DNA from: Melioribacteraceae bacterium
Lineage (GTDB): Bacteria > Bacteroidota > Ignavibacteria > Ignavibacteriales > Melioribacteraceae
NCBI GenBank assembly: GCA_023230485.1
Contig: JALNXG010000005.1
Span: 1 to 64,000 of the forward strand
Length of the DNA stretch: 64,000 nt
Reading direction: 5' to 3'
Part shown: positions 27,938 through 36,288 of the stretch, one piece after another
Position numbering within the stretch: the stretch's first letter is position 1
Layout: every line of letters starts with the position of its first letter
Notes under the pieces: generated by a model
Seen by the model: only the letters and a program-made list of their open reading frames with translations
Database searches by the model: none
Told to the model about the DNA's origin: nothing
Position numbers and translations under genes: made by a program

Positions 27938-28992
27938 TGAGAAGAAATAAAAGAAAAAATAAAATTATAACAATTAGCCTATTGGTATTATTATTTATAG
28001 CATTTACATTGGATATAGTTCTTGGTTCGGTTGATATTCCAATCTTAGATGCAGTAAAAATTCTTTTTGGGCATTCTTCCGCTGATCAAATTTGGAATAC
28101 AATAATAATTGAATTTCGTATTCCTAAGGCAATTACTGCAATGCTAGCCGGCAGTGCCCTTTCGGTTTGCGGGCTTATGATGCAGACTTATTTCAGAAAC
28201 CCATTGGCAGAACCGTACGTTCTTGGAATTAGCTCAGGCGCAAGCTTTGGTGTCGCATTAGTTATTCTAACGGCAGGTTCTTTCGGATTGAATTTATATT
28301 TCTTAGGCGATTTTTTTAGTCAACTAAGTATTACAACCGCTGCGGTTATTGGCTCTGCATTAGTACTATTATTAATAACAGTCGCAGCAAAAAAAGTTAG
28401 TAGTAATGTAACTCTTTTGATTCTTGGTCTTATGATTGGTCATATTATCGGTGCACTTGAAAGCATTCTAAAATATTTCTCGGCTCCTGAAAATCTTCAA
28501 GGATATATAATTTGGGGAATGGGTAATTTTGGCAATGTGCTTTGGAAAGATCTTTATTTCTTAGTCCCTATAATTTTTCTTGGACTTGCCGGCGCTTATG
28601 TTTTATCTAAACAGTTGAATTTGTTGTTACTTGGTGAGCATTACGCATTAAGTATGGGCGCAAATATCAAATTATTACGCTTTTTATTAATCATAATCGG
28701 CGGATTATTAGCCGGTATAATTACGGCATTTTGCGGGCCGATTGCCTTTATCGGTATTGCCGTACCACAAATTACTAGAAATCTACTTCATGAATCCGAT
28801 CATAAAAAATTAATTCCCGCCGTTGCTCTTGTAGGCAGTATACTTACTCTGGTGTGCGATATAATTGCTCAGATGCCGGGCGGTGAGCAAACTCTTCCGA
28901 TTAACGTTGTTACTTCTCTTGTCGGTGCTCCTGTTGTAATATGGATTATTTTGCAGCAGCGAAAAATTAAACATACTTTCGCAATGGATTAA
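27937..28992 (+). CDS. Cobalamin/iron-siderophore ABC transporter permease (FecCD/BtuC family)
   Basis: A 351-residue inner-membrane protein with about ten hydrophobic segments. Family landmarks are EFRIPKAITAMLAGSALSVCGLMMQTYFRNPLAEPYVLGISSGASFG near the N-terminus and CGPIAFIGIAVPQITRNLLHESDHKKLIPAVALVGS near the C-terminus, the latter containing the ATPase-contact loop. It is translationally coupled to the binding protein and followed after one base by the ATPase. Confidence 0.93.
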   Translation: MRRNKRKNKIITISLLVLLFIAFTLDIVLGSVDIPILDAVKILFGHSSADQIWNTIIIEFRIPKAITAMLAGSALSVCGLMMQTYFRNPLAEPYVLGISSGASFGVALVILTAGSFGLNLYFLGDFFSQLSITTAAVIGSALVLLLITVAAKKVSSNVTLLILGLMIGHIIGALESILKYFSAPENLQGYIIWGMGNFGNVLWKDLYFLVPIIFLGLAGAYVLSKQLNLLLLGEHYALSMGANIKLLRFLLIIIGGLLAGIITAFCGPIAFIGIAVPQITRNLLHESDHKKLIPAVALVGSILTLVCDIIAQMPGGEQTLPINVVTSLVGAPVVIWIILQQRKIKHTFAMD

Positions 28993-28993
28993 T

Positions 28994-29770
28994 ATGAAAA
29001 TAGAAAACTTGACAATCGGATATAAAAGAAAGAAAGAACCTGATACGATTTTATTGAAAGATGTAAATCTTTCAATTAATAGTGGGGAGTTAATCTGTCT
29101 AATCGGTCCTAATGGATGTGGTAAATCAACTTTCTTGAGGACGATAGCAGGTATCCAAACACCTTTAGCTGGTGAAATTAAAATAAATGGCAAATCTATT
29201 TATGATTTTGATCGCTCAGAATTGGCTCGTTCATTAAGTATTGTTTTAACGGAAAATTTTAATATCGGAAGTGCTTCAGTTTATTCGATAGTAAGCATGG
29301 GAAGATATCCGCATAATAATTGGCTTGGTGTTCTTAGAGAAGAAGATTTTGAGATTGTGGATACTGTTTTAAAGATAACGGGACTAACGAAGTTTTGGGA
29401 TAAAGATATTTTAGAATTAAGTGATGGATTTAGGCAGAAAGTAATGATTGCGCGCTCTCTTGCCCAAAAAACCCCAATAATATTATTAGATGAACCGACT
29501 GCATTTCTTGATATTCCAAATAAATTGGAAATTCTGAGTTTATTAAAAAAATTAACTCTTGATGAAGGAATATCAATTTTACTTTCCACTCACGATTTAG
29601 ATTTAGCCGTCCAGTTTACTGATTTACTCTGGTTTATTACAGAGCAAAATTCGATTGATATAGAAACACCCGAAACAATTTCCACAAATGAAAAATTTCT
29701 AAAATCATTTAGTGCGAATGGTTTTAATTATGATCCCGAACGTAGTATCTTTAGAAATTTCAAAAAATAA
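28994..29770 (+). CDS. Cobalamin/iron-siderophore ABC transporter ATPase (FepC/BtuD type)
   Basis: A 258-residue ATPase with Walker A GPNGCGKST (about residues 38-46), a Q-loop replaced by LTENFN in the usual position, signature ELSDGFRQK (about 142-150, LSDGF instead of LSGGQ), Walker B IILLDEPTAFLD and the switch histidine in LSTHDLDLA. It powers the permease encoded one base upstream. Its stop codon directly abuts the stop codon of the convergent sensor kinase gene, with no space for a separate terminator. Confidence 0.93.
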   Translation: MKIENLTIGYKRKKEPDTILLKDVNLSINSGELICLIGPNGCGKSTFLRTIAGIQTPLAGEIKINGKSIYDFDRSELARSLSIVLTENFNIGSASVYSIVSMGRYPHNNWLGVLREEDFEIVDTVLKITGLTKFWDKDILELSDGFRQKVMIARSLAQKTPIILLDEPTAFLDIPNKLEILSLLKKLTLDEGISILLSTHDLDLAVQFTDLLWFITEQNSIDIETPETISTNEKFLKSFSANGFNYDPERSIFRNFKK

Positions 29771-32700
29771 TTATATTATTCTCAAATTAATAATTATAGT
29801 AGTTCCTGTGTTGAGGTTCGATTCAATAGAAATAGTTCCGTAATATTTTTCTACGGTCTCTTTTACGAAAGATAATCCAAATCCTTGTCCATTTGCCTTC
29901 GTAGAAAATCCCTTTTGAAATATATATTTTAGATTCTCTTCACTAATCCCTGATGCATTATCCTTTACACATATTAAAAGATGTCCTTGTTTATTTATGA
30001 TAGTAATCGAAATTAAATTTTTATCTGATGTGCTATCAGTATATGCCTCAATTGAGTTCTGAATCAAAATTGAGATACATTTTTCTAACTCGTCTTTATC
30101 GATAAAGAGCTTAATAAAATGCTCTGTTTGGTTATACATCTCTAATTGATAATGACTGTTCCCAGAGTCTCCATATTTGCTTTTGATAATTCTTAGAACT
30201 TCATCGATTGAACAGTTTATACTATTGTGAATCAATCGTGTAAGATTTACAATCTCTTGCTTTAGTTTTTCTATCTTTTCAATACAATCATCTTTTGAGA
30301 TTTTTATTCTTTTTAAATCTGTTTCGGACAATTCAGCTTTTAATTTTTCAGATATTTCGAAAATTTCACGTGATAATGTTTTTAGGGTTGGTCCTTCGTT
30401 TATAAATCTCTTATCAAACCGAAGTAAATTTGTAAGATCAGAAATCGTAATTAATGATTTGAATGCACTCTCATTATATTCATTTATGATAGAATTGAAC
30501 CGTTCAAGAAAAACTTGGTCTTCAAAATCGATTGAATTATAATTTTTCAGAAAAAGTGAAAGTCTATTTAAGTTCATCGCAGACGCTTCACCATGATAGA
30601 ATCCTTGAAGTTTTTTTAGGAGTTTATCAAGAATATTCATTCCACTTAATTTTTTTGATTCATTATTTTTGAGTAAAATTAAACTTATTGGTATGGAAAC
30701 TAAAGATATAAAAAAAGCCAAGAAATCTTCCATGAAAATGTTTCGGGTATTTGTAATCCAATCACTATTATTTGGATAAATGCTATTCGCAATCTTAATT
30801 ACGATTATAGTAAATAAATATGTACTCAAACAGATTAGTCCCAAATTAAAAATCTGTTTTTTAGAAACTGTACTAAAAAATGGAAACCGATTTTGTACGG
30901 AATTATTCCTTAGAAGAATAATAAAAAAATAAAATAATGGTATGATCAATAATAATTTTAGAATTTCAGATAAAAATGAAGAACTTAATATGCATCTTTT
31001 TAAGTTTTTTAGTGAAATAAAATAGATCTCTGATAGCCCTTTATGTTCATGAATATCATAATGCAAACCAGCATTAACAAATAACTCTATTTGGATTTTA
31101 CTTTTGGGAAAGGTAACCACTAATTTATATTTACCTTCCCCTCTGCCAATTCCGAAATGTTGAATTTTAGAACCTGAGCTTGCATATCCGCTATTACTAT
31201 TTATTTCCCTAAAGCCAATTAAGTTATTGTCTGAATATAAGTATATCTTAGCCCCGATAGCACTTCTATTACTTTCTGAACCAATAACTTTTATGGATAT
31301 AAAATTTTTGTATTTATTATCAGTGTTAAGGTTGTTATGCAAAAGCTGTAACTTACCATCCACCTGCCCAATAAGAAGATCAATATCTCCATCATTTCTT
31401 ATGTCGAGCGTCGCGATCCCGGAAAATGAACCTGATACTTCCGCATTATGCAAGTCAAATAAAATTGGTTCGGTAAATTTTTTAAATTGTGGTATTTCAT
31501 TTTTAATCTCTTTATTAAAATAAATAACAACGTTTTTTATATTTGTAAAAGCAAGATCGAGAAATGAATCATTATTAAAGTCGGCAGCCACAGCACCATA
31601 TGTAAAGTATTTCCCTTCAAGTCCACTCTTTGAAGTTACATCATTAAAAACCCCTTTCCCATTATTTATAAATAGATTATTTCCAGTGCCCCTATTCCCA
31701 ACAAATAGATCAAGATCACCATCATTATCAAAATCTGCAAATATAGCGGAGTTAGTACGTTTCATTATTCCACAGCCTGTTCCGCTTTCCTTTGTTATAT
31801 CCTTAAATGTACCATTACCATTATTTAGATAAAGTTTATTTTCTTTTTGCCAATTGCAAAGATAAATATCAAGATAGCCATCATTATTTACGTCTCCCAT
31901 TATAGTAGTTAGTCCGCCATAATGACTTCTCAAACCGCTTCCGTTGGTTTTCTCAATAAAATTTCTTCCTTCACAGTTAATAAATAGGTGATTAGTATGT
32001 AGGTAACTTGTAGTAAAATAATCGAGATAACCATCATTATTAATATCGCCTAAGGATGCTGATTCACTTCTATGAATGTTTATATTCAGATTAAATTCAG
32101 TGGTACAATCTCGAAAATATCCTTTACCATTATTTATATAAAGTGTATTCGGTCCCTCAAGATAAGTTACAATTAAATCTTCTGAACCCGATTCATCAAT
32201 ATCCCCCGCTACAACACCTAAATCGAGTTCATATGCACCTTCCTTATTTTTTCTTCCCTCTAATCCAATTTTTTCCGTCGTATTACTTAGATAAGGGTCT
32301 TCAAAATTTAGGAAATTATTAAAAAAACGATTGTTGTCGTAAATGTCTATGGCATAAATATCTTCCTTATTATCACCATTAAAATCACTAACTGCAATGC
32401 CATATACTGAGGAAGGTATAGGAAAATCAGTCAACGCGAAAAAATTGGTTCTCGGTTTATTCTCTCTTTGATTCTCGTTTTGGCTAGTTAGTTTTTTATT
32501 TATAACAATTATTGAATCAAGTGCAGCAATTATTTCTCCATTGTTATATAAAAATGAATATTGAATTGGTTTAGGAAGACTTACTACAGTTGACCAATTC
32601 TGATTAAATGGTTTATTGTCAGATAAATCCTTGCAAATTATCGCACCGAAATTGGAGGCATAGACAAAATTATTTTTAGTTAATATGATGTTATGGAGTG

Positions 32701-33595
32701 TCTGAGGGCTTATTCTTAATTTATTATCAATAAAAAGATTATCGAAAGTCTCGAAAGAATAACTATTATTTATATTTCGATAATAGCAAAGCAGACTATC
32801 TTTTTTAAATATACCACTTTCCAAATTTCCATAGCAACGATAGGAGTATGCGCTATATGCATATTTAATTTCTTCCGGCTTCAAAATCGGATTTGGGAAT
32901 TCAATCACTTTTTTTAGTGATGAATAATTATCACTACTATCAAGCGAATAAAGATCATCAAGCGAATTGAAAAGGACTTTATTTCCCTCTTCACTATTCT
33001 TTACTAATTGAATGCCATACCCCGGGTTTAAATCAATGGTATGGTGTTCATTTTTAAAACTAATTTTATTTTTCCGCAATATAGAAATTATTTGATATTC
33101 CATAGTCCCGAGTAATATAAATTTATCGTTACCAATATATTTTATCCCGACTATGTTTTCCGTTACGAGATTATCAATTTCAATTTTCTCTCCTAATTGG
33201 AAATTTCCATCACTAATGCTAAAAGGAATATAGTAAAGTTTTATTGTGTATTCTTCTGAATGTAAACCAAGAATCAGATATGAGTGGTCTCCGGAAATTG
33301 CTACATCGCCAATCCTATCTTTAGCACTTGAATATATTATTTTACAATCTTTGCCATTAAAAAAAATCACATCTTTTATCGATTGCCAAAATGAATATTC
33401 ACCATAGCTATCTATGAATTTAATTACTACTGAATTAGGTAGGGGGATTGTTTTTGTGATATTCCAATTGGATATACTTCTCTCTAAATTTAAACTTTCT
33501 TTTATAGTAATATCCGGTTCTTTTTCTTTGCATGAAAAAGTGAAGAAAAGTAAAAACATAAAAAGGATATTAATATATAAGCTCGATTTTTTCAT
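29771..33595 (-). CDS. Sensor histidine kinase with FG-GAP/VCBS repeats and ASPIC/UnbV ectodomain
   Basis: ATG 33595 is chosen because the only upstream alternative, TTG 33625, lies inside the -12 element of a sigma-54 promoter. The 1274-residue protein has a hydrophobic signal with a lipobox-like end (FFTFSC, Cys22). A first beta-rich half follows, then FG-GAP/VCBS-type repeats from about 399 to 745 (SDFNGDNKEDIYAID, GDVNNDGYLDIYLCNW, ADFDNDGDLDLFVGN), and an ASPIC/UnbV domain at about 761-851 (AIGAKIYLYSD, GYASSGSKIQHFGIG). Three membrane segments lie at about 870-895, 915-938 and 952-975. The cytoplasmic part has a long helical region with candidate phospho-acceptors His1001 (FYHGEAS) and His1123 (LIHNSIN), and a HATPase domain with N-box QNSIEAY, DNASGIS and GQGFGLSF. 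It probably senses an extracellular ligand and signals to the response regulator encoded upstream. Confidence 0.88.
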   Translation of the reverse strand: MKKSSLYINILFMFLLFFTFSCKEKEPDITIKESLNLERSISNWNITKTIPLPNSVVIKFIDSYGEYSFWQSIKDVIFFNGKDCKIIYSSAKDRIGDVAISGDHSYLILGLHSEEYTIKLYYIPFSISDGNFQLGEKIEIDNLVTENIVGIKYIGNDKFILLGTMEYQIISILRKNKISFKNEHHTIDLNPGYGIQLVKNSEEGNKVLFNSLDDLYSLDSSDNYSSLKKVIEFPNPILKPEEIKYAYSAYSYRCYGNLESGIFKKDSLLCYYRNINNSYSFETFDNLFIDNKLRISPQTLHNIILTKNNFVYASNFGAIICKDLSDNKPFNQNWSTVVSLPKPIQYSFLYNNGEIIAALDSIIVINKKLTSQNENQRENKPRTNFFALTDFPIPSSVYGIAVSDFNGDNKEDIYAIDIYDNNRFFNNFLNFEDPYLSNTTEKIGLEGRKNKEGAYELDLGVVAGDIDESGSEDLIVTYLEGPNTLYINNGKGYFRDCTTEFNLNINIHRSESASLGDINNDGYLDYFTTSYLHTNHLFINCEGRNFIEKTNGSGLRSHYGGLTTIMGDVNNDGYLDIYLCNWQKENKLYLNNGNGTFKDITKESGTGCGIMKRTNSAIFADFDNDGDLDLFVGNRGTGNNLFINNGKGVFNDVTSKSGLEGKYFTYGAVAADFNNDSFLDLAFTNIKNVVIYFNKEIKNEIPQFKKFTEPILFDLHNAEVSGSFSGIATLDIRNDGDIDLLIGQVDGKLQLLHNNLNTDNKYKNFISIKVIGSESNRSAIGAKIYLYSDNNLIGFREINSNSGYASSGSKIQHFGIGRGEGKYKLVVTFPKSKIQIELFVNAGLHYDIHEHKGLSEIYFISLKNLKRCILSSSFLSEILKLLLIIPLFYFFIILLRNNSVQNRFPFFSTVSKKQIFNLGLICLSTYLFTIIVIKIANSIYPNNSDWITNTRNIFMEDFLAFFISLVSIPISLILLKNNESKKLSGMNILDKLLKKLQGFYHGEASAMNLNRLSLFLKNYNSIDFEDQVFLERFNSIINEYNESAFKSLITISDLTNLLRFDKRFINEGPTLKTLSREIFEISEKLKAELSETDLKRIKISKDDCIEKIEKLKQEIVNLTRLIHNSINCSIDEVLRIIKSKYGDSGNSHYQLEMYNQTEHFIKLFIDKDELEKCISILIQNSIEAYTDSTSDKNLISITIINKQGHLLICVKDNASGISEENLKYIFQKGFSTKANGQGFGLSFVKETVEKYYGTISIESNLNTGTTIIINLRII

Positions 33596-33620
33596 CGGTA
33601 GTTCAATTTTTACATGATAT

Positions 33621-33636
33621 CGCAATAATCAAGCCA
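33621..33636 (-). promoter_or_regulatory. Sigma-54 (-24/-12) promoter for the sensor kinase gene
   Basis: On the minus strand, TGGCTTGATTATTGCG has the invariant TGGC and TTGC blocks of TGGCAC-N5-TTGCA at the correct spacing. Transcription would start near 33610, about 15 bases before the ATG at 33595. It resembles the promoter at 24781 closely (TGGCTT-R-ATT-W-TTGC). The kinase may therefore be activated by the adjacent NtrC-type regulator, giving positive feedback. Confidence 0.7.
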
Positions 33637-33686
33637 TATCATAAAATCTGATTTTGGATTGATTTTTAACTATTAGAAAAGGAACT

Positions 33687-33723
33687 GTAAACTAAAGTTG
33701 CGGCGAATGCAACTTTAGTTTAC
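33687..33723 (-). promoter_or_regulatory. Perfect 15-bp inverted repeat between regulator and kinase genes (terminator and/or activator site)
   Basis: GTAAACTAAAGTTGC (33687-33701) and GCAACTTTAGTTTAC (33709-33723) are perfect complements around a 7-base spacer. The repeat begins 4 bases after the response-regulator stop codon, so it can act as that gene's terminator, although only a broken T run (CCTTTTCT) follows. It also lies 51-87 bases upstream of the kinase sigma-54 promoter, the usual place for an NtrC-type activator site, and its edge shares TGTAAACT with the region upstream of the esterase promoter. Confidence 0.6.
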
Positions 33724-33727
33724 ACTA

Positions 33728-35083
33728 TTACTTCAATCCAATTTCTTTTAGTACTTTATCTAATCCCGCACGGCTAATGCCTGCTTTTTCTGCTGCCTTT
33801 GTTAAATTATTACTTGTGGATTCTAAGAGTTCATTAAAATACCTAATCTTAAAATTCCTTTTTGCATCATCATAATTAAAACTATCATAGTAAGTAAAAT
33901 TCAATTTCTTGTATGTATTTGAATTACTCGATACATCGCTGAGAGAAATGATATTTGAATTTTCATTAACCTGGACAATAGTTTTGATTAGGAAATTTTC
34001 CAATTCCCTTACGTTGCCAAACCAATTTTGCGATTCTAGAAATTTAATAGTTTGGTTTTCTAAATCGAGATTTCTATTTAGTAATCGTTCAGAGTGTTTT
34101 GCGATAAAATATTTTGATAAAGGTTCTATATCTTCCTTTCTTTCGCGTAAGGGTGGTATATCAATAACAATTGTTCCGATTCGATAATAAAAATCAGAAC
34201 GCATCTTGGAGTGTTTTACTTTTTCCTCCAAATTTTCATTTGTAGCAGAAATTATTCTTAAGTTTAATTTTTGTTCATCACCTGAAGAGCCGACTTTATT
34301 AATAGTCTTGTATTGAAAAAATTGTAATAGTTTTAGTTGGATTGCTTCACTGATTGAAGAAATTTCCGGCAAATAAATAGTGCCATTATCTGCAGTTTGA
34401 AATTTTCCAATTACAGTTTTATCAGCACCCGTGAATGCACCTTTTTCATAACCAAAAAGTTCTGATTCTAAAAGCTGTTCATTAATACTCGAAAGGGGAA
34501 TAGGAATAAAAATTTTGTTCTTTATATTACTCCTTCTGAATATCTCGTAGGCTATTAAATCTTTTCCAACTCCTGATTCTCCCTTTAGTAAAATATCGCA
34601 ATCAATCTTCGAATATTTATCGATTAATTCATTTATCTTATTCATCTGTTCAGATCTAAAAACAAAACTGTTTTGCTGAGTTGAAATAACTTGGTTTAGA
34701 TAATCTACTTTATTATTAAGGTCATTTCTCTCGAGTGCGTTTCTTATTTTCTGACTTAGGATTTCGATATTAAAATCTTTTTGAATATAATCATAAGCAC
34801 CTAGGCGAATAGAATTCACTACTGTTTCAATCTCACCTGAATCTGATACAATAATAATAGGCGGATACTTTATCTTCTGAGCATTTAAAGCATTAAGAAC
34901 ATCCAGCCCAGTCATATCCGGCATTTTAATGTCTAATAGTATAGCAGTAAAATTGCCTTTCTTTATCTGTTCTATCCCTTCTCTACCATTAATTGCTGCA
35001 GTAACTTTGTATTTTTTTTGAAGTAAAAGAGAGATGTCCTTAAGGAAGGGGATACTATCATCAATTATAAGAAGCTTTTCCAT
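33728..35083 (-). CDS. NtrC-family sigma-54-dependent response regulator
   Basis: A 451-residue protein with receiver domain (about 1-120; phospho-acceptor Asp51 in ILLDIKMPDMTG, acidic pair Asp8/Asp9, Ser80, Lys102), AAA+ domain (about 140-375) and C-terminal Fis-type helix-turn-helix (about 405-451; LTKAAEKAGISRAGLDKVLKEIGL). The AAA+ part has Walker A GESGVGKD (168-175), the sigma-54 contact GAFTGA (215-220) and the arginine-finger segment SDFYYRIG. The Walker B motif reads GTIYLPEIS, with Pro239 in place of the usual Asp before Glu240; the codon is CCG at 34367-34369. ATP turnover might be altered. It is divergent from the LacI gene and followed by the sensor kinase, its probable partner. 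Confidence 0.92.
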   Translation of the reverse strand: MEKLLIIDDSIPFLKDISLLLQKKYKVTAAINGREGIEQIKKGNFTAILLDIKMPDMTGLDVLNALNAQKIKYPPIIIVSDSGEIETVVNSIRLGAYDYIQKDFNIEILSQKIRNALERNDLNNKVDYLNQVISTQQNSFVFRSEQMNKINELIDKYSKIDCDILLKGESGVGKDLIAYEIFRRSNIKNKIFIPIPLSSINEQLLESELFGYEKGAFTGADKTVIGKFQTADNGTIYLPEISSISEAIQLKLLQFFQYKTINKVGSSGDEQKLNLRIISATNENLEEKVKHSKMRSDFYYRIGTIVIDIPPLRERKEDIEPLSKYFIAKHSERLLNRNLDLENQTIKFLESQNWFGNVRELENFLIKTIVQVNENSNIISLSDVSSNSNTYKKLNFTYYDSFNYDDAKRNFKIRYFNELLESTSNNLTKAAEKAGISRAGLDKVLKEIGLK

Positions 35084-35172
35084 CTACGCTCCAAAGTGAT
35101 AAAAAAGATACTTGATTATCTTATTCATTAATATAAAGATTTTAGAAATTAGATTCATTTATTATTTCTTTC

Positions 35173-35232
35173 TTGACATTTAGTTCAAAAAAATGAAATT
35201 TTAGATTACTAAAGTAAACCTTAAAGTAATGT
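35173..35232 (+). promoter_or_regulatory. Promoter/operator region of the LacI-family gene
   Basis: A consensus -35 hexamer TTGACA lies at 35173-35178; the -10 is unclear (AAATTT at 17-base spacing). Downstream, CCTTAAAGTAATGT (35219-35232) matches the element before the TonB receptor gene (CGTTTAAGTAATGC, 46885-46898) at 11 of 14 positions. The site lies 18 bases before the LacI start codon, which fits autoregulation. Confidence 0.5.
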
Positions 35233-35250
35233 CCAATTCAGGTGAGGAAA

Positions 35251-36288
35251 ATGAGAGATAAAGCAATAACACTTAACGATATAGCAAAAAAATTAAATGT
35301 TTCGACAGTTACAGTTTCTAAAGCTCTTAGAAATCATCCAGATATTTCAATAGGTACAACAAAAGAGATAAAAAGGATTGCGGAAGAATTGGGTTACACG
35401 CCAAATATTATGGCACGTAATCTTTCGGCACGTCATTCTAATACTATTGGTGTTGTTGTCCCAAAAATTGCTCACTTCTTTTTTGGCTCTATAATTGAAA
35501 ATATTTATGATATCGCATTCGCAAACAATTATGAAATTATTCTTATGGTATCAGAAGAAAAAGCCGAAAGAGAAAAAAAACATATTCAAACTCTTATGGC
35601 TATGAAAGTCGATGGAATTATAATCTCTATAACTCAAGAGACAAAAGATTTAGAGATTTTTGAAACCGTGAGAAAAAGAGGAGTTCCATTAGTTTTTATT
35701 GATCGTGTACCAGAAATCCAAAATGTAAATGCAGTACTTATAAATGATAAGTTAGGTGCATTCAAAGCTATTGAACATGCGATCAAAATTGGTTATAGAA
35801 AAATTGGACATTTCGCCGGTTATACAGATATCAATATTGGACGGAATAGGATGAATGGTTTTAAAGAAGCGATGAATAAATACAAAGTAGAGATAAATCC
35901 TGATTGGGTAATTGAAGGTGGTTTCGGAGAAAATTATGGCTATGAAAGTTTTATGAAACTTTATAAAGCAAAAAATCTCCCCGATCTTATTTTTACTGTT
36001 TCATATCCGGTTGCTCTGGGCGTTTATATGGCAGCTTCAGAAGTCGGTCTAAAAATTCCAAACGATCTAGATGTAATCTGTTTTGGAAATGCTAAAGTGC
36101 AAAAATTTCTTTCTCCACCATTAAGTTGCGTTGATCAACCCACGGATATAATTGCTTTAGAGGCTATGACTATTTTATTAGAAAATATTGAGAAGAGAGA
36201 TGAAGGTTTTACTCCAATTAAAAAAATAATTGATACAGATTTAATCTTACGCGGGACTTGTATTGGAAATGGAAAAAATCATGATTAA
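35251..36288 (+). CDS. LacI-family transcriptional regulator
   Basis: ATG 35251 is preceded by GGTGAGG and is preferred over the GTG at 35242 inside that site. The 345-residue protein has the N-terminal LacI helix-turn-helix and hinge (residues about 4-55: ITLNDIAKKLNVSTVTVSKALRNHPDISIGTTKEI, then GYTPNIMARNLSARHSNTIGVVVP) and a full periplasmic-binding-like sensor domain (DRVPEIQNVNAVLINDKLGAFKAIEHAI, GRNRMNGFKEAM, LDVICFGN, VDQPTDIIALEAM). It should bind a sugar effector. The Gfo/Idh gene overlaps its stop codon. Related operator-like elements occur before this gene and before operons starting at 37568, 46958 and 62356, which are its probable targets. Confidence 0.93.
   Translation: MRDKAITLNDIAKKLNVSTVTVSKALRNHPDISIGTTKEIKRIAEELGYTPNIMARNLSARHSNTIGVVVPKIAHFFFGSIIENIYDIAFANNYEIILMVSEEKAEREKKHIQTLMAMKVDGIIISITQETKDLEIFETVRKRGVPLVFIDRVPEIQNVNAVLINDKLGAFKAIEHAIKIGYRKIGHFAGYTDINIGRNRMNGFKEAMNKYKVEINPDWVIEGGFGENYGYESFMKLYKAKNLPDLIFTVSYPVALGVYMAASEVGLKIPNDLDVICFGNAKVQKFLSPPLSCVDQPTDIIALEAMTILLENIEKRDEGFTPIKKIIDTDLILRGTCIGNGKNHD

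Noticed and set aside
28810..29193. 127-codon open frame on the minus strand across the permease/ATPase junction
   Set aside because: It lies antisense to two strongly recognisable ABC transporter genes and has no recognisable features.
33596..33625. N-terminal extension of the sensor kinase starting at TTG 33625
   Set aside because: The codon overlaps the -12 part of the sigma-54 promoter and the extra residues would precede a good signal peptide; ATG 33595 is preferred.
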